From: Tetzosporium hominis
Lineage (GTDB): Bacteria > Bacillota > Bacilli > Bacillales_A > Planococcaceae
NCBI RefSeq assembly: GCF_002265435.1
Contig: NZ_NOKQ01000116.1
Span: 1 to 32,705 of the forward strand
Reading direction: 5' to 3'
DNA: 32,705 bases
The translations under genes were made by a program, and so were the position numbers. Below are positions 6,808 to 16,015 of this stretch, in pieces (position 1 is the stretch's first letter; each line of letters opens with the position of its first letter). The notes beneath the pieces are model-generated. The model saw nothing but the letters and a program-made list of their open reading frames with translations. It ran no database searches and was not told the origin of the DNA.

Positions 6808-8073
6808 GTGTTCAAATTTAACGACGAAAAAGGGAACCTAAAGTGTTCGTTCTGCGGTAAACCTCAAGAACAGGTTCGCAAACTTGTAGCTGGCCCTGGA
6901 GTATATATTTGTGATGAATGTATCGATCTTTGCTCTGAAATTGTGGAGGAAGAACTAGGAACAGAAGAAGAAGTTGAATACCGTGAAGTTCCAAAGCCTC
7001 GAGAAATCCAAGGGATTCTTGATGAATACGTCATCGGTCAAGAGCGTGCTAAAAAAGCATTAGCTGTAGCCGTTTATAACCATTACAAACGCATTAACTC
7101 AAACAGCGTCATCGACGAAGTTGAGTTATCAAAATCAAATATCGTCCTTATTGGACCAACAGGAAGCGGGAAAACTCTTCTTGCTCAAACACTAGCTCGC
7201 ATTCTGAACGTACCGTTTGCTATTGCAGACGCGACGTCTCTAACAGAAGCAGGTTATGTAGGGGAAGACGTAGAAAACATCTTGCTGAAATTGATCCAAT
7301 CTGCGGATTACGATATTGAACGTGCTGAAAAAGGCATCATCTACATCGATGAGATCGATAAAGTAGCACGTAAATCAGAAAATCCATCCATCACACGTGA
7401 TGTATCGGGTGAAGGTGTTCAACAAGCCCTACTAAAAATTCTTGAAGGAACTACTGCAAGCGTGCCGCCACAAGGTGGACGTAAGCATCCGCATCAAGAA
7501 TTCTTACAAATCGACACTACGAACATCTTGTTCATCGTCGGTGGTGCGTTTGACGGCATCGAGTCCATCATCAAACGCCGTATGGGTGAGAAAGTCATCG
7601 GATTTGGTTCAGATCCAAACAAAAAAGACCCAGAAGCAGCTAGCCTAATGGCGAACCTGATTCCTGAGGACTTATTGAAATTTGGTCTAATCCCAGAATT
7701 CATCGGCCGTTTACCAGTGTTAGCTAGCTTAGAGACGTTAAATGTAGAAGCACTTGTGCAGATTTTAACAGAACCTAAAAATGCTTTGGTTAAACAGTAC
7801 GAGAAAATGATGGAACTGGACGGCGTCAAGCTAACGTTTGAAAAAGAAGCGCTTTCGGAGATCTCGAAACTCGCTATCGAACGTAAGACAGGTGCGCGTG
7901 GACTTCGCTCCATCATCGAAAACATCATGTTAGACGTCATGTTTGATCTTCCTTCTCGTGAAGACATCGTAGAATGTGTCATCACAAAAGAGACAGTAAC
8001 AGAAGGCCAACCGCCAAAGCTACTGAAAGAAGACGGCACGGAGTTCATCAACGACACGAAGACGTCTGCGTAA
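6808..8073 (+). CDS. clpX: ClpX, ATP-dependent unfoldase of ClpXP
   Basis: AAA+ hexamer that unfolds substrates and feeds them to the ClpP peptidase. It is 421 aa. An N-terminal C4 zinc-binding domain has CSFC (Cys13, Cys16) and CDEC. Walker A is GPTGSGKT at 116-123, Walker B is IIYIDEIDK, the pore loop is GYVGED, the ClpP-contacting IGFG loop is present (VIGFGSD), and the sensor-2 GARGLR comes near the C terminus. I chose GTG 6808, giving MFKFNDEKG as in Bacillus ClpX, with AGGGGTGAG upstream; a GTG at 6799 overlaps that site. A possible promoter (TTGCTA 6754, TAAACT 6777) is weak. A strong terminator follows. Confidence 0.97.
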   Translation: MFKFNDEKGNLKCSFCGKPQEQVRKLVAGPGVYICDECIDLCSEIVEEELGTEEEVEYREVPKPREIQGILDEYVIGQERAKKALAVAVYNHYKRINSNSVIDEVELSKSNIVLIGPTGSGKTLLAQTLARILNVPFAIADATSLTEAGYVGEDVENILLKLIQSADYDIERAEKGIIYIDEIDKVARKSENPSITRDVSGEGVQQALLKILEGTTASVPPQGGRKHPHQEFLQIDTTNILFIVGGAFDGIESIIKRRMGEKVIGFGSDPNKKDPEAASLMANLIPEDLLKFGLIPEFIGRLPVLASLETLNVEALVQILTEPKNALVKQYEKMMELDGVKLTFEKEALSEISKLAIERKTGARGLRSIIENIMLDVMFDLPSREDIVECVITKETVTEGQPPKLLKEDGTEFINDTKTSA

Positions 8074-8087
8074 CAGCGACCATCCAG

Positions 8088-8136
8088 CTGGCTTTCCGTT
8101 AGCTCAACTTTGAGCCGACAGAGAGCCAGTTTTTTT
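8088..8136 (+). terminator. Terminator after clpX
   Basis: CTGGCTTTC (from 8088) pairs with GAGAGCCAG (ending 8129). The apex is an additional GCTCAA-CT-TTGAGC hairpin, and seven T residues follow (8130-8136). Confidence 0.92.
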
Positions 8137-8169
8137 GTTTTAGATGTGGAAGGCGTTCAGTCGTTTTTT

Positions 8170-8430
8170 AGGGTGAGCGGTCGTTCATCGACAAATTTGG
8201 GGTTTTTTTAAACAAATTTGAAGCTTCAATACGCAAATTCAAAGTTCTATTGAGCAAATTAGTATTTCTATTCGGCAAAACTAACGAAAAATAGCAAATC
8301 AACTTTCGAGTCTCGAGGGTGAGCGGTCGTTCTGGTACAAGTAAAGCGATTTGTTGATCATGTAGGCCGGTTTCTAGAACATGTACGCTTATTTCTAGAA
8401 CATGTAACCACATTTGTAGATCCGAAGTCG
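8170..8430. repeat. Degenerate tandem array with 21-bp period (clpX-lonA gap)
   Basis: About 12 diverged units occupy most of the 509-bp gap where B. subtilis carries lonB. CAAATT-type anchors fall at 8192, 8213, 8234, 8255 and 8276 (exactly 21 apart), then 8295. CAAGTA/CATGTA anchors fall at 8338, 8359, 8380 and 8401, again 21 apart. A perfect 17-bp copy AGGGTGAGCGGTCGTTC opens both halves (8170-8186 and 8316-8332). The unit TTTCTAGAACATGTA is repeated exactly at the right. An open frame on the minus strand (8168-8470) exists because 21 is a multiple of three; its product has no recognisable domain and I do not call it a gene. No lonB remnant is seen. Confidence 0.82.
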
Positions 8431-8550
8431 TTTTATGGAAACTAAACACCTTGCCCCACTTAGAAAACACTTAACAACAAAATCCATTAAAACAAAATGC
8501 ATGTCTCTAGGGATATTTGACTGCTTTCGAGTATACTAAATGAACAAGCT

Positions 8551-8564
8551 GGTCAACATAGACC
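8551..8564. promoter_or_regulatory. GGTC-N6-GACC palindrome in the lonA leader
   Basis: GGTCAACATAGACC lies just upstream of the lonA ribosome-binding site. It shares GGTCAA with the CtsR heat-shock operator half-site but is inverted rather than a direct repeat, so it is not a good CtsR box. A TATACT at 8532-8537 is a candidate -10 without a properly spaced -35; TTGACT at 8517-8522 is only 9 bp away. Confidence 0.3.
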
Positions 8565-8582
8565 ATGAAAGGTGGAAATGTG

Positions 8583-10913
8583 ATGACCTCACAAGAAACT
8601 TCCCGTTACCCAGTGCTGCCACTGCGCGGTTTACTGGTTTTTCCAACGCTGACGCTACATATCGATGTCGGCCGTAAAAAATCTATGGCCGCTTTGCAAG
8701 CTGCTATGAAAAACAATGAACAAATCGTATTGATCGCACAGCGCGATATGGAAATGGACAATCCTGCACAAGAAGATTTATATGATGTAGGTGTCTTGGT
8801 TCATATTCGTCAACTTATGAAATTGCCAAATGGCACGATGCGCGTTCAAGTCGAAGGTCTCGAGCGAGCTGTTCTCGAATCATATGAAGTAGGCAAGACG
8901 TTTGATGAAGTCGAAGTGTCTACAATCACAGAAGCGAAAACCCCAAGCTCGGAACAAGAAGCGTTGATGCGCACATTGAATGAGAGCTTCTTAAAATTCA
9001 GCAAGCTGTCTAAACAAGTCTCGGAAGACTCCGCTCGTGCGGCATCTGAGATTGCAGAAGCAGGTCGCCTAGCCGATACAGTTGCTACACACTTGCCACT
9101 TCGTATTGCTGCAAAACAAGAAGTGCTTGAAACATTTGATGTCACAGAGCGCTTGGTGTATTTGATTCAAAAACTCGAGAATGAAAAAGAAATTCTAGAT
9201 CTAGAGAAAAAGATTCAGGTTCGCGTTAAAAAAGCGATGGAACAAACTCAAAAAGAGTTCTATCTGCGTGAGCAGATGAAAGCCATTCAAACAGAACTTG
9301 GAGACAAGGACGGCAAGACAGGAGAAGTGTCCGATCTACGCAAAAAGATTGAAGAGACGGGCTTCCCAGAAGCAACGAAAAAGAATCTTTTAAAAGAACT
9401 GGACCGTTTTGAACGTATTCCTGCCCAGTCTCCAGAAAGCGGCGTCATCCGCAATTACTTGGACTGGATGACCTCAATACCTTGGACGGAGAAGACTGAA
9501 GATCAACTAGATATTCACCGGTCACAAGAAATTTTAGACCGCGATCACGATGGTCTTGAAAAAGTAAAAGAACGGATCTTAGAATACTTGGCAGTTCGCC
9601 AGTTGACGCAATCACTTCGCGGACCAATCCTTTGTCTCGTAGGACCTCCTGGAGTTGGGAAAACATCTCTTGCGAAGTCGATTGCAGAGTCACTCGACCG
9701 CAAGTTCGTCCGCGTAGCACTAGGTGGGGTTCGTGATGAATCAGAAATCCGTGGTCACCGTCGTACGTATATCGGTGCAATGCCTGGCCGTATCATCCAA
9801 GGGATGAAAAAAGCGGGCACGATCAATCCAGTATTCCTACTCGATGAAATCGATAAAATGTCGAATGATTTCCGCGGAGATCCGTCGTCTGCAATGCTTG
9901 AAGTGTTGGATCCTGAACAGAACCATTCATTCAGTGACCATTACATCGAGGAGTCGTACAACTTATCGAATGTCTTGTTTATTGCAACAGCAAATGACTT
10001 GTCTTCGATTCCAGGTCCACTTCGCGACCGGATGGAGGTCATTTCACTTGCGGGCTATACCGAGATGGAGAAAGTCGATATCGCAGAGCACCATCTACTG
10101 CCGAAGCAGATGAAAGAGCACGGCTTGAATAAATCCAAACTCGCTATGAAACGAGACGTCTTGTTAGATGTTGTCCGTTACTACACGCGCGAAGCAGGAG
10201 TTCGTTCACTTGAGCGCACGATCGCAGGGATTTGCCGAAAAGCAGCTCTTCAAATCGTTAAAGGTGAGAAGAAAAAAGTTACGGTAACCCCACGCAATCT
10301 TGAGGACTACCTAGGCAAACGCAAGTTCCGCCACGGGCAAGCTGAGCAATCCAACCAAGTTGGAGCAGCTACTGGCCTTGCCTATACATCCGTTGGAGGA
10401 GACACGCTTCAAATCGAAGTCTCGCTTTCTGCTGGTAAAGGCAAGCTGCAACTAACAGGAAAACTCGGAGACGTCATGAAAGAGTCGGCTCAAACTGCGC
10501 TTTCTTACGTCCGTTCGAATGCGGAAGCACTCGGCATCGCAACCGATTTCCATGAGAAATTTGATATTCACATCCATGTTCCGGAAGGAGCGGTTCCAAA
10601 AGACGGGCCGTCCGCTGGAATTACGATCACGACCGCTCTTGTATCCGCGCTCACAGGTCGTCCTGTTAAACGAGAAGTAGGGATGACAGGCGAAGTGACG
10701 CTGCGAGGTCGCGTGTTGCCGATTGGTGGATTAAAAGAAAAAACATTAAGTGCACATCGTGCCGGCATCGATACGATTATCTTGCCAAAAGACAATGTTC
10801 CGGACATGGACGACATTCCGGACAGCATTCGTGAAGAGTTGACTTTCCATCCAGTTTCACAGGTGGAGGAAGTATTGGCCATCGCACTGGAGGAGGCAAA
10901 CTATGCAAATTAA
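8583..10913 (+). CDS. lonA: Lon ATP-dependent serine protease
   Basis: Cytoplasmic AAA+ protease that degrades misfolded and selected regulatory proteins. It is 776 aa, the normal LonA length. The N-terminal LON substrate-binding domain begins [13 protein letters not shown], followed by a coiled-coil region (~180-270). The AAA+ module has Walker A GPPGVGKT at 354-361 and Walker [11 protein letters not shown]. The C-terminal protease has catalytic Ser677 in PKDGPSAGI and the Lys of GGLKEK (Lys720 by spacing). I chose ATG 8583, seven nt after AAAGGTGG; an ATG at 8565 and a GTG at 8580 lie upstream in frame but overlap or crowd that site. The gene overlaps ysxC by 11 nt. Confidence 0.97.
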   Translation: MTSQETSRYPVLPLRGLLVFPTLTLHIDVGRKKSMAALQAAMKNNEQIVLIAQRDMEMDNPAQEDLYDVGVLVHIRQLMKLPNGTMRVQVEGLERAVLESYEVGKTFDEVEVSTITEAKTPSSEQEALMRTLNESFLKFSKLSKQVSEDSARAASEIAEAGRLADTVATHLPLRIAAKQEVLETFDVTERLVYLIQKLENEKEILDLEKKIQVRVKKAMEQTQKEFYLREQMKAIQTELGDKDGKTGEVSDLRKKIEETGFPEATKKNLLKELDRFERIPAQSPESGVIRNYLDWMTSIPWTEKTEDQLDIHRSQEILDRDHDGLEKVKERILEYLAVRQLTQSLRGPILCLVGPPGVGKTSLAKSIAESLDRKFVRVALGGVRDESEIRGHRRTYIGAMPGRIIQGMKKAGTINPVFLLDEIDKMSNDFRGDPSSAMLEVLDPEQNHSFSDHYIEESYNLSNVLFIATANDLSSIPGPLRDRMEVISLAGYTEMEKVDIAEHHLLPKQMKEHGLNKSKLAMKRDVLLDVVRYYTREAGVRSLERTIAGICRKAALQIVKGEKKKVTVTPRNLEDYLGKRKFRHGQAEQSNQVGAATGLAYTSVGGDTLQIEVSLSAGKGKLQLTGKLGDVMKESAQTALSYVRSNAEALGIATDFHEKFDIHIHVPEGAVPKDGPSAGITITTALVSALTGRPVKREVGMTGEVTLRGRVLPIGGLKEKTLSAHRAGIDTIILPKDNVPDMDDIPDSIREELTFHPVSQVEEVLAIALEEANYAN

Positions 10914-11490
10914 TAACGTAGAATTATTGATCAGCGCGGTGCGTCCTGAGCAGTATCCGGAAACGGGACTATCAGAGATCGCACTCGCAGGTCGTTCCAA
11001 TGTAGGGAAATCCTCTTTCATCAATCGCATGATTGGTCGAAAGAGCATGGCCCGCATCTCATCAAAGCCAGGAAAAACGCAAACACTGAACTTCTATAAA
11101 ATCGAAGAGCAACTAGTATTCGTCGATGTTCCTGGATACGGATATGCAAAAGTTTCTAAGACCGAGCGTGCCGCTTGGGGCAAAATGATCGAGACGTATT
11201 TCACATCTCGCGAATCGTTGAAGTCGGTCGTATTGATCGTAGACTTGCGTCATCCACCAACAAACGACGACATCATGATGTACGATTTCTTGAAGCACTA
11301 CTCCATCCCGTGTATCATCGTGGCGACGAAGTCCGACAAGATTCCAAAGGGGAAATGGGAAAAGCACAAGAAAGTCGTGAAAGAGACGCTCGATATGGAC
11401 CCAGCGGATCCACTAGTCCTGTTTTCTTCGGAGACAGGCAAAGGGCATGACGAGGCTTGGGCTGAGATTTACAAAGCAATTGAAAGATAA
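10903..11490 (+). CDS. ysxC: Ribosome-biogenesis GTPase YsxC (EngB family)
   Basis: Essential TRAFAC GTPase that helps assemble the 50S ribosomal subunit. The 195-aa protein is a single G domain: G1 GRSNVGKS (30-37), G3 DVPGYGYA, G4 TKSDK, and a SxxTGKG-type G5 near the C terminus. Its ATG lies inside the last codons of lonA, with GGAGGAGGC upstream provided by the lonA coding sequence. The two are therefore translationally coupled, as in B. subtilis. A terminator follows and separates it from the haem operon. Confidence 0.97.
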   Translation: MQINNVELLISAVRPEQYPETGLSEIALAGRSNVGKSSFINRMIGRKSMARISSKPGKTQTLNFYKIEEQLVFVDVPGYGYAKVSKTERAAWGKMIETYFTSRESLKSVVLIVDLRHPPTNDDIMMYDFLKHYSIPCIIVATKSDKIPKGKWEKHKKVVKETLDMDPADPLVLFSSETGKGHDEAWAEIYKAIER

Positions 11491-11516
11491 GTTGGATTTG
11501 ACAAGGTCCAGACTAA

Positions 11517-11548
11517 GGGGTTTCTCATAATTGAGAAGCTCCTTTTTT
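11517..11548 (+). terminator. Terminator of lonA-ysxC
   Basis: GGGGTTTCTCA (11517-11527) pairs with TGAGAAGCTCC (11532-11542) around a TAAT loop, followed by TTTTTT (11543-11548). Confidence 0.92.
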
Positions 11549-11560
11549 GCAGGTTTTTTG

Positions 11561-11644
11561 TGTGTAGGGGAAGCGTTCCGCGGGCGCGGGCTGAGCCAAG
11601 GTCTCAGCTTCCGCTTTTAATCCCGCTGGAGTCACCCCTACACA
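11561..11644. repeat. Palindromic intergenic element 1 (ysxC-hemA)
   Basis: TGTGTAGGGG (11561-11570) and CCCCTACACA (11635-11644) are perfect 10-bp terminal inverted repeats. Inside lie a GCTGAG/CTCAGC hairpin (11590-11608) and GCGGG/CCCGC arms, in GC-rich sequence unlike the surroundings. No gene is supported. It resembles GC-rich mobile or REP-like intergenic elements of Bacillales, from memory only. Confidence 0.65.
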
Positions 11645-11710
11645 CTCTATATGTACACAATTTTTAAGAACAGTAGCATTTGAAAACAGCATTCCTATAA
11701 AAGTCATGAG

Positions 11711-11817
11711 CCTGAGATGCCATTTCCCAGGGTATCAGAGGTTCTGCGAGACCCCGCAGGAGCCTGCGACGAGGAGGCTTGGAGGTTCTCCCCTTGGAAA
11801 TGGTGTCTCAGGTGAAA
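11711..11817. repeat. Palindromic intergenic element 2, full copy of the 71-115 repeat
   Basis: CCTGAGATGCCATTTCC (11711-11727) pairs with GGAAATGGTGTCTCAGG (11796-11812) as a 17-bp stem with two wobble pairs in RNA. The interior has GAGACCCCGCAGG and ACGAGGAGGCTT blocks with small hairpins. The right arm and flank match 79-115. Neither this nor element 1 contains a coding sequence. Together they fill most of the gap before the hemA promoter. Confidence 0.7.
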
Positions 11818-11906
11818 CAATCTTTATACATGCTTACTGATTTAGAGGAAGGGTATATGTATTAGTAAAGTTCAATTATCGGACTTTTCTGTATAAACCC
11901 CTATCG

Positions 11907-11935
11907 TTGTAAGCCTCAACGCATTTTGGTACACT
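11907..11935 (+). promoter_or_regulatory. Main promoter of the hem operon
   Basis: TTGTAA (11907-11912), a 17-bp spacer and TACACT (11930-11935) with an upstream TGG (extended -10). The palindrome at 11940-11954 lies over the expected start site. Confidence 0.72.
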
Positions 11936-11939
11936 ATAT

Positions 11940-11954
11940 TTAGAATCATTCTAA
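11940..11954. promoter_or_regulatory. PerR-type box upstream of hemA
   Basis: TTAGAATCATTCTAA is a perfect 7-1-7 palindrome, extended to 17 bp by flanking T/A. It matches the PerR box TTATAATNATTATAA at all but two symmetric positions. In B. subtilis the hemAXCDBL operon is repressed by the peroxide sensor PerR. The site overlaps the predicted transcription start, where repression is expected. A related Fur-family protein (Fur, Zur) could bind instead. Confidence 0.78.
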
Positions 11955-12012
11955 ATTAGAACGTGAACGGCACGTTTCTTTCATATACTGTTCACAAATG
12001 TCGAAGTGCGCT

Positions 12013-12038
12013 GTCCTAGAGTTATGCTATACTAGGAC
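12013..12038 (+). promoter_or_regulatory. Second hemA promoter within an inverted repeat
   Basis: TATACT (12028-12033) preceded by TGC is an extended -10 about 40 bp before hemA. It lies inside an inverted repeat, GTCCTAG (12013-12019) and CTAGGAC (12032-12038), which could be an operator or could hide the promoter in a hairpin. No good -35 is seen. Confidence 0.45.
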
Positions 12039-12073
12039 TAGTGAAATGGAACGTATAAAGGAGATATGACGCA

Positions 12074-13438
12074 ATGAACACACTCGTGGTCGGTGTCAAT
12101 TACCGAACAGCTCCTGTTGAAATTCGTGAGAAGCTGTCTTTTATTGAGGCGGAACTTCCGAATGCAATGGAAGCGTTGCAAGAACAAAAAAGCATATTGG
12201 AGAACGTTATTGTCTCGACGTGTAACCGGACGGAAGTGTATGCGACCGTTGATCAGTTGCACACGGGCAAATACTATATCAAACAATTCTTGGCTGCTTG
12301 GTTTGACCTCAGCATCGACGAGTTGTCTCGCTACGTCTTTATTAAAGAAGAAGACGATGCGAAGAAGCACTTGTTCAAAGTGTCTGCTGGAATCGACTCA
12401 ATGGTGCTTGGTGAAACTCAAATCCTTGGCCAAGTGAAGAAGAGTTTCTTATCAGGACAACAGCACGGTACGACAGGTACAGTGTTCAACCAACTGTTCA
12501 AACAAGCCGTGACGTTTGCGAAGCGCGCTCATGCAGAGACAGCGATTGGTGAAAACGCAGTATCCGTTTCGTACGCAGCTGTAGAGCTTGGAAAGAAAAT
12601 CTTTGGTTCACTGAAAAACAAGCACATCGTCATTCTCGGAGCAGGGAAGATGGGTGAGCTTGCGATTCAGAATCTTCACGGGTCTGGTGCTGGTAAAGTG
12701 ACGGTCATCAACCGCACGTTTGAAAAAGCGGAACTGTTAGCAGCGAAGTTCGACGGCAAAGCAAAGCCACTTGATGAACTGCAATGCACGCTACTTGAAG
12801 CAGACATATTGATTAGTTCAACTGGGTCTTCGACGTATGTCATCGACTTCGAATTGATGGAGTTTGTGGACAAGCTTCGTAAAGGGAAGCCTCTTTTCAT
12901 GGTAGATATCGCAGTTCCACGTGATCTAGACCCGAAAATTGGCGATCTACCGAACGTCTTCTTGTATGACATTGATGACCTTCAAGGCATCGTAGAAGCG
13001 AACTTAGCAGAGCGCAAACGTGCTGCAGCGAAGATTGAAGACATGATTGAAACCGAAGTAGCTACATTTAATGACTGGATTGCAACACTTGGTGTGGTTC
13101 CAGTGATTTCAGCACTTCGCAAAAAAGCGAGTTCGATTCAGCAAGAGACGATGGCATCGATTGAAAACAAGATGCCGGAGCTTACGGACCGCGAACGCAA
13201 AATTTTAAATAAACATACGAAATCCATTATCAATCAATTGTTGAAGGAACCAATCCTTCAGGCAAAAGAACTTTCTACAAGTCCAGAGGCTGCCAAGCAA
13301 CTTGCGTTGTTCCAACAAATCTTCGGCATCGAAGACGAGGTCCAAGGTGAGGTCCAACTGGCTCAGCAGAAAGCCAAACTGGCAAAGTCCACGGCTTCTG
13401 AAGAAGCTCCGGCACTCCGTGGCGAATACTCGTTTTAA
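12074..13438 (+). CDS. hemA: Glutamyl-tRNA reductase
   Basis: Reduces glutamyl-tRNA(Glu) to glutamate-1-semialdehyde with NADPH, the first and regulated step of haem synthesis by the C5 pathway. It is 454 aa. The N-terminal catalytic domain has Cys50 in [10 protein letters not shown], the residue that forms the thioester, and [14 protein letters not shown] at the start. The NADPH-binding Rossmann fold contains [12 protein letters not shown]. The C-terminal dimerisation helices include [10 protein letters not shown]. The ATG follows AAAGGAG. It opens the operon hemAXCDBL but is separated from hemX by a strong hairpin, so downstream expression may be lower. Confidence 0.97.
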   Translation: MNTLVVGVNYRTAPVEIREKLSFIEAELPNAMEALQEQKSILENVIVSTCNRTEVYATVDQLHTGKYYIKQFLAAWFDLSIDELSRYVFIKEEDDAKKHLFKVSAGIDSMVLGETQILGQVKKSFLSGQQHGTTGTVFNQLFKQAVTFAKRAHAETAIGENAVSVSYAAVELGKKIFGSLKNKHIVILGAGKMGELAIQNLHGSGAGKVTVINRTFEKAELLAAKFDGKAKPLDELQCTLLEADILISSTGSSTYVIDFELMEFVDKLRKGKPLFMVDIAVPRDLDPKIGDLPNVFLYDIDDLQGIVEANLAERKRAAAKIEDMIETEVATFNDWIATLGVVPVISALRKKASSIQQETMASIENKMPELTDRERKILNKHTKSIINQLLKEPILQAKELSTSPEAAKQLALFQQIFGIEDEVQGEVQLAQQKAKLAKSTASEEAPALRGEYSF

Positions 13439-13444
13439 GGACTG

Positions 13445-13503
13445 AAAAAGACGTTTCTCCAATCTATTTGTGGCATAATAGATGATAGAGAAATGTCTTT
13501 TTT
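13445..13503 (+). terminator. Terminator-like hairpin between hemA and hemX
   Basis: AAAAAGACGTTTCTC (13445-13459) pairs with GAGAAATGTCTTTTT (13488-13502) over 15 bp with one G.U. An ATCTAT/ATAGAT hairpin sits at the apex, and the T-run is at the end of the stem. It lies within an apparently single operon, so it may be a partial terminator or attenuator, or an mRNA stabiliser for hemA. Confidence 0.72.
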
Positions 13504-13531
13504 GTTTGATTTTGAGTAGAGGATGATTTCA

Positions 13532-14359
13532 ATGAATGAGTTATGGATGCTCCGGCTACAGGAAATCATCGTAATCTTGATTGCTGTTAGTCTGGTCTTT
13601 TATGTGATCGACTTCTTGAAAAAAAATAGACGTATGAACCGTATCGGTACTGGGCTATTACTGACAGGGTGGGGTGTGCAGACGTTACTGCTACTTTACT
13701 TATTGATTGGTGACAACCGGTTCCCGATTCTTTCATTAGAAGAAGGCTTTTATTTTTATGCTTGGCTGTTACTCGCTGTCACCATCGGCTTGCAGGTCAT
13801 TTGGAAGCTCGACATCCCTGCACTCCTTGTGATGTCCATCGGCTTTGTCTTTTTAGTCATTCACACATTTGGAGCGGGACGAGAAACAGGAGGAGCAGTC
13901 TCCGATTCGCTTATCAGTGAACTGTTGATTATCCACATCACGTTCGCAATACTCGCATATGTGGCGTTTTCTGTATCGTTCGTGTTTTCTGTACTCTATT
14001 TGGTGCTGCACCGAATGTTGAAGCAGAAGAAGTGGACATCGCAGTTTGCCCGCTTGCCGTCGTTATCGCAAGCCGAATCGATGATGACCTATTCCATCAT
14101 CGCAGGTATTCCTTTATTATTTGTCAGCTTATTGTTAGGCTTGGAATGGGGCTATATCGCCATTGACGGCTTTAACTGGCTCGACTCAAAAATTGTCACT
14201 TCGTTCTTACTGTTGGTCGTTTATCTGTTTGTCTTTATTATCCGAGAACGACCTCGAGTTGTTGGAACGAATTACGCATGGATTCATGTCTATGCATTTT
14301 TAGTAGTACTGATCAATTTCTTCCTCGGAAGCTCGTTTTCCGAATTTCATTTATGGTAA
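13532..14359 (+). CDS. hemX: HemX, CcsA-family membrane protein
   Basis: 275-aa integral membrane protein with about eight hydrophobic segments, for example IIVILIAVSLVFYVIDFL near the N terminus and LLLVVYLFVFIIRE near the C terminus. It belongs to the cytochrome-c-assembly/CcsA-like family, and position between hemA and hemC identifies it as HemX. In B. subtilis HemX lowers the amount of HemA; the mechanism here is not visible. The WGWD-type haem-handling motif of true CcsA is not obvious (only LEWGYIAIDGFNW near the C terminus). I prefer ATG 13532: the upstream ATG at 13523 directly abuts the AGAGG ribosome-binding site. Confidence 0.88.
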   Translation: MNELWMLRLQEIIVILIAVSLVFYVIDFLKKNRRMNRIGTGLLLTGWGVQTLLLLYLLIGDNRFPILSLEEGFYFYAWLLLAVTIGLQVIWKLDIPALLVMSIGFVFLVIHTFGAGRETGGAVSDSLISELLIIHITFAILAYVAFSVSFVFSVLYLVLHRMLKQKKWTSQFARLPSLSQAESMMTYSIIAGIPLLFVSLLLGLEWGYIAIDGFNWLDSKIVTSFLLLVVYLFVFIIRERPRVVGTNYAWIHVYAFLVVLINFFLGSSFSEFHLW

Positions 14360-14377
14360 ACAGAAAGGTTGAGAAAT

Positions 14378-15307
14378 ATGCGTAAAATTAGCGTCGGCTC
14401 ACGCCGTAGCAAACTTGCCCTTTGGCAAACGAACTGGTTCATTGACCAGATGAAGCAGAGTGGGGCACCGTTCGAGTTTGAAATCAAAGAAATCGTCACT
14501 AAAGGAGACCGCATCCTAGACGTTACACTTTCTAAAGTGGGCGGCAAGGGGCTATTTGTTAAAGAAATCGAACAAGCTCTTTATGACAAAGAAATCGACT
14601 TCGCTGTACACAGCATGAAAGATATGCCGTCAGCGATGCCACCAGGGCTTGTGATCGGCTGTGTGCCTGCACGAGTGGATGAGCGCGATGCGTTTATTTC
14701 GAATGACCATGTGAAACTTGCGGACCTTCCAAAAGGTGCTGTTGTTGGTACGAGTAGTCTCCGCCGCAGTGCGCAGATTTTGCTGCAACGTCCGGATCTT
14801 GAAATCAAATGGATTCGCGGGAACGTGGACACGCGTCTTGAGAAACTTCGTGCTGGGGAGTACGATGCAATCATCTTAGCAGCAGCTGGTCTGAAACGTC
14901 TTGGCTGGAGCGACAACACGGTAACTGAATATCTAGAAGCCGATGTCTGCATTCCAGCAGTAGGGCAAGGAGCTCTTGCCATCGAATGCCGTGAAGACGA
15001 TCAAGAACTTTTAGATGCTCTTGGCAAATTGACGGACGATACGACTTGGAAAGCTGTCGAAGCAGAGCGTGCATTCTTGCATGCGATGGACGGCGGATGC
15101 CAAGTGCCGATTGCGGGTCACGCAACGGTTGACGGGGACACAATCACCATGACCGGACTCGTTGCAGCTCCTGACGCTTCAGTAGTTTACAAAGAGACAC
15201 AGTCAGGAACGGATGCGGATGCTTTAGGTAAAGCCATCGCAGAGAAGCTAACAAAAGAAGGCGCGTACGACTTGATCCAACGCGTCAAAGAACAGAGCGA
15301 TGTCTAA
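14378..15307 (+). CDS. hemC: Hydroxymethylbilane synthase (porphobilinogen deaminase)
   Basis: Polymerises four porphobilinogen molecules into hydroxymethylbilane. It is 309 aa and begins [18 protein letters not shown], typical of the family. Cys241 in [12 protein letters not shown] is the attachment point of the dipyrromethane cofactor. The [12 protein letters not shown] and AVHSMKDMP motifs that carry active-site Lys and Asp are intact. ATG 14378 is preferred, about 10 nt after AAAGG; the TTG at 14369 is too close. It overlaps hemD by 8 nt. Confidence 0.97.
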   Translation: MRKISVGSRRSKLALWQTNWFIDQMKQSGAPFEFEIKEIVTKGDRILDVTLSKVGGKGLFVKEIEQALYDKEIDFAVHSMKDMPSAMPPGLVIGCVPARVDERDAFISNDHVKLADLPKGAVVGTSSLRRSAQILLQRPDLEIKWIRGNVDTRLEKLRAGEYDAIILAAAGLKRLGWSDNTVTEYLEADVCIPAVGQGALAIECREDDQELLDALGKLTDDTTWKAVEAERAFLHAMDGGCQVPIAGHATVDGDTITMTGLVAAPDASVVYKETQSGTDADALGKAIAEKLTKEGAYDLIQRVKEQSDV

Positions 15308-16010
15308 GCGAGAACCATTCATTTTAACATCTCAGCTCCATGATCGGAGCTTTCTACAGCGTGTAGAGCAGGCAGGATTTGAACCAGTACACGCGCCGCT
15401 TATCGGCACGAACTATCGTGTCCTTAGACCAGTGAACTTAGAGAAAATCGAATCCTGTGATTGGCTCGTTTTCACGAGCCAGACAGCTGTACATGCTTAT
15501 TTTTCACAAGTTTCTAAACCACCTACTCAGAAGATCGCAGTAGTAGGATCGAAAACAGAAAAAGCACTTAACAGCTACGGTTACAGGGCATCTTTTATGC
15601 CTTCTACTTTTAGCGCAGACGTTTTCGTCGAAGAATGGAATGCTTCACCGCATGTGAACGAGACCGTCGCTTTTCTAAAAGGAAACTTGGCGAAGCCGAC
15701 TATCGAAGCAGGTCTTCATAGTGATGTGACGGCCGTATGTATTTACGATACCGTCACGCTTCATGAACATGTCGAAACGATCACCAATTTGATCCAGAAC
15801 CATCCGCAATTGACACTTGTTTTTGCGAGCCCTTCTGCAGTCGAAGCATATGTAGCAGCAGGTGGGACCGTACAACCCAATGTGATCTACTGTGCGATTG
15901 GACATATTACGAAACGAGCTATGACCGACCACGGATTTCCCGTACACGTCATGCCAAGCGTCTACACACTTGATGCTTTGCTCGAACAACGAATTCATTT
16001 AGAGGAGTGA
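15300..16010 (+). CDS. hemD: Uroporphyrinogen-III synthase
   Basis: Closes and inverts ring D of hydroxymethylbilane to give uroporphyrinogen III. The 236-aa sequence is weakly conserved, as usual for HemD. The pattern [14 protein letters not shown] (~residues 52-65) and [17 protein letters not shown] (~176-192) gives the two characteristic Rossmann-like domains, and [12 protein letters not shown] and [11 protein letters not shown] are the matching glycine turns. Its start overlaps the end of hemC without a strong ribosome-binding site, implying translational coupling. Position between hemC and hemB supports the call. Confidence 0.93.
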   Translation: MSKREPFILTSQLHDRSFLQRVEQAGFEPVHAPLIGTNYRVLRPVNLEKIESCDWLVFTSQTAVHAYFSQVSKPPTQKIAVVGSKTEKALNSYGYRASFMPSTFSADVFVEEWNASPHVNETVAFLKGNLAKPTIEAGLHSDVTAVCIYDTVTLHEHVETITNLIQNHPQLTLVFASPSAVEAYVAAGGTVQPNVIYCAIGHITKRAMTDHGFPVHVMPSVYTLDALLEQRIHLEE

Positions 16011-16015
16011 CTCGG

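Noticed and set aside
8170-8430. CRISPR array
   Set aside because: Units are about 21 bp without unique spacers between conserved repeats, and there are no cas genes in the window.
8168-8470. 100-codon minus-strand open frame over the 21-bp array
   Set aside because: The 21-bp period keeps the frame open by itself; there is no good start signal, and the heptad-like protein repeats mirror the DNA repeat.
8551-8564. CtsR heat-shock operator before lonA
   Set aside because: CtsR sites are direct heptad repeats (GGTCAAA spaced by 3); here the second half is inverted.
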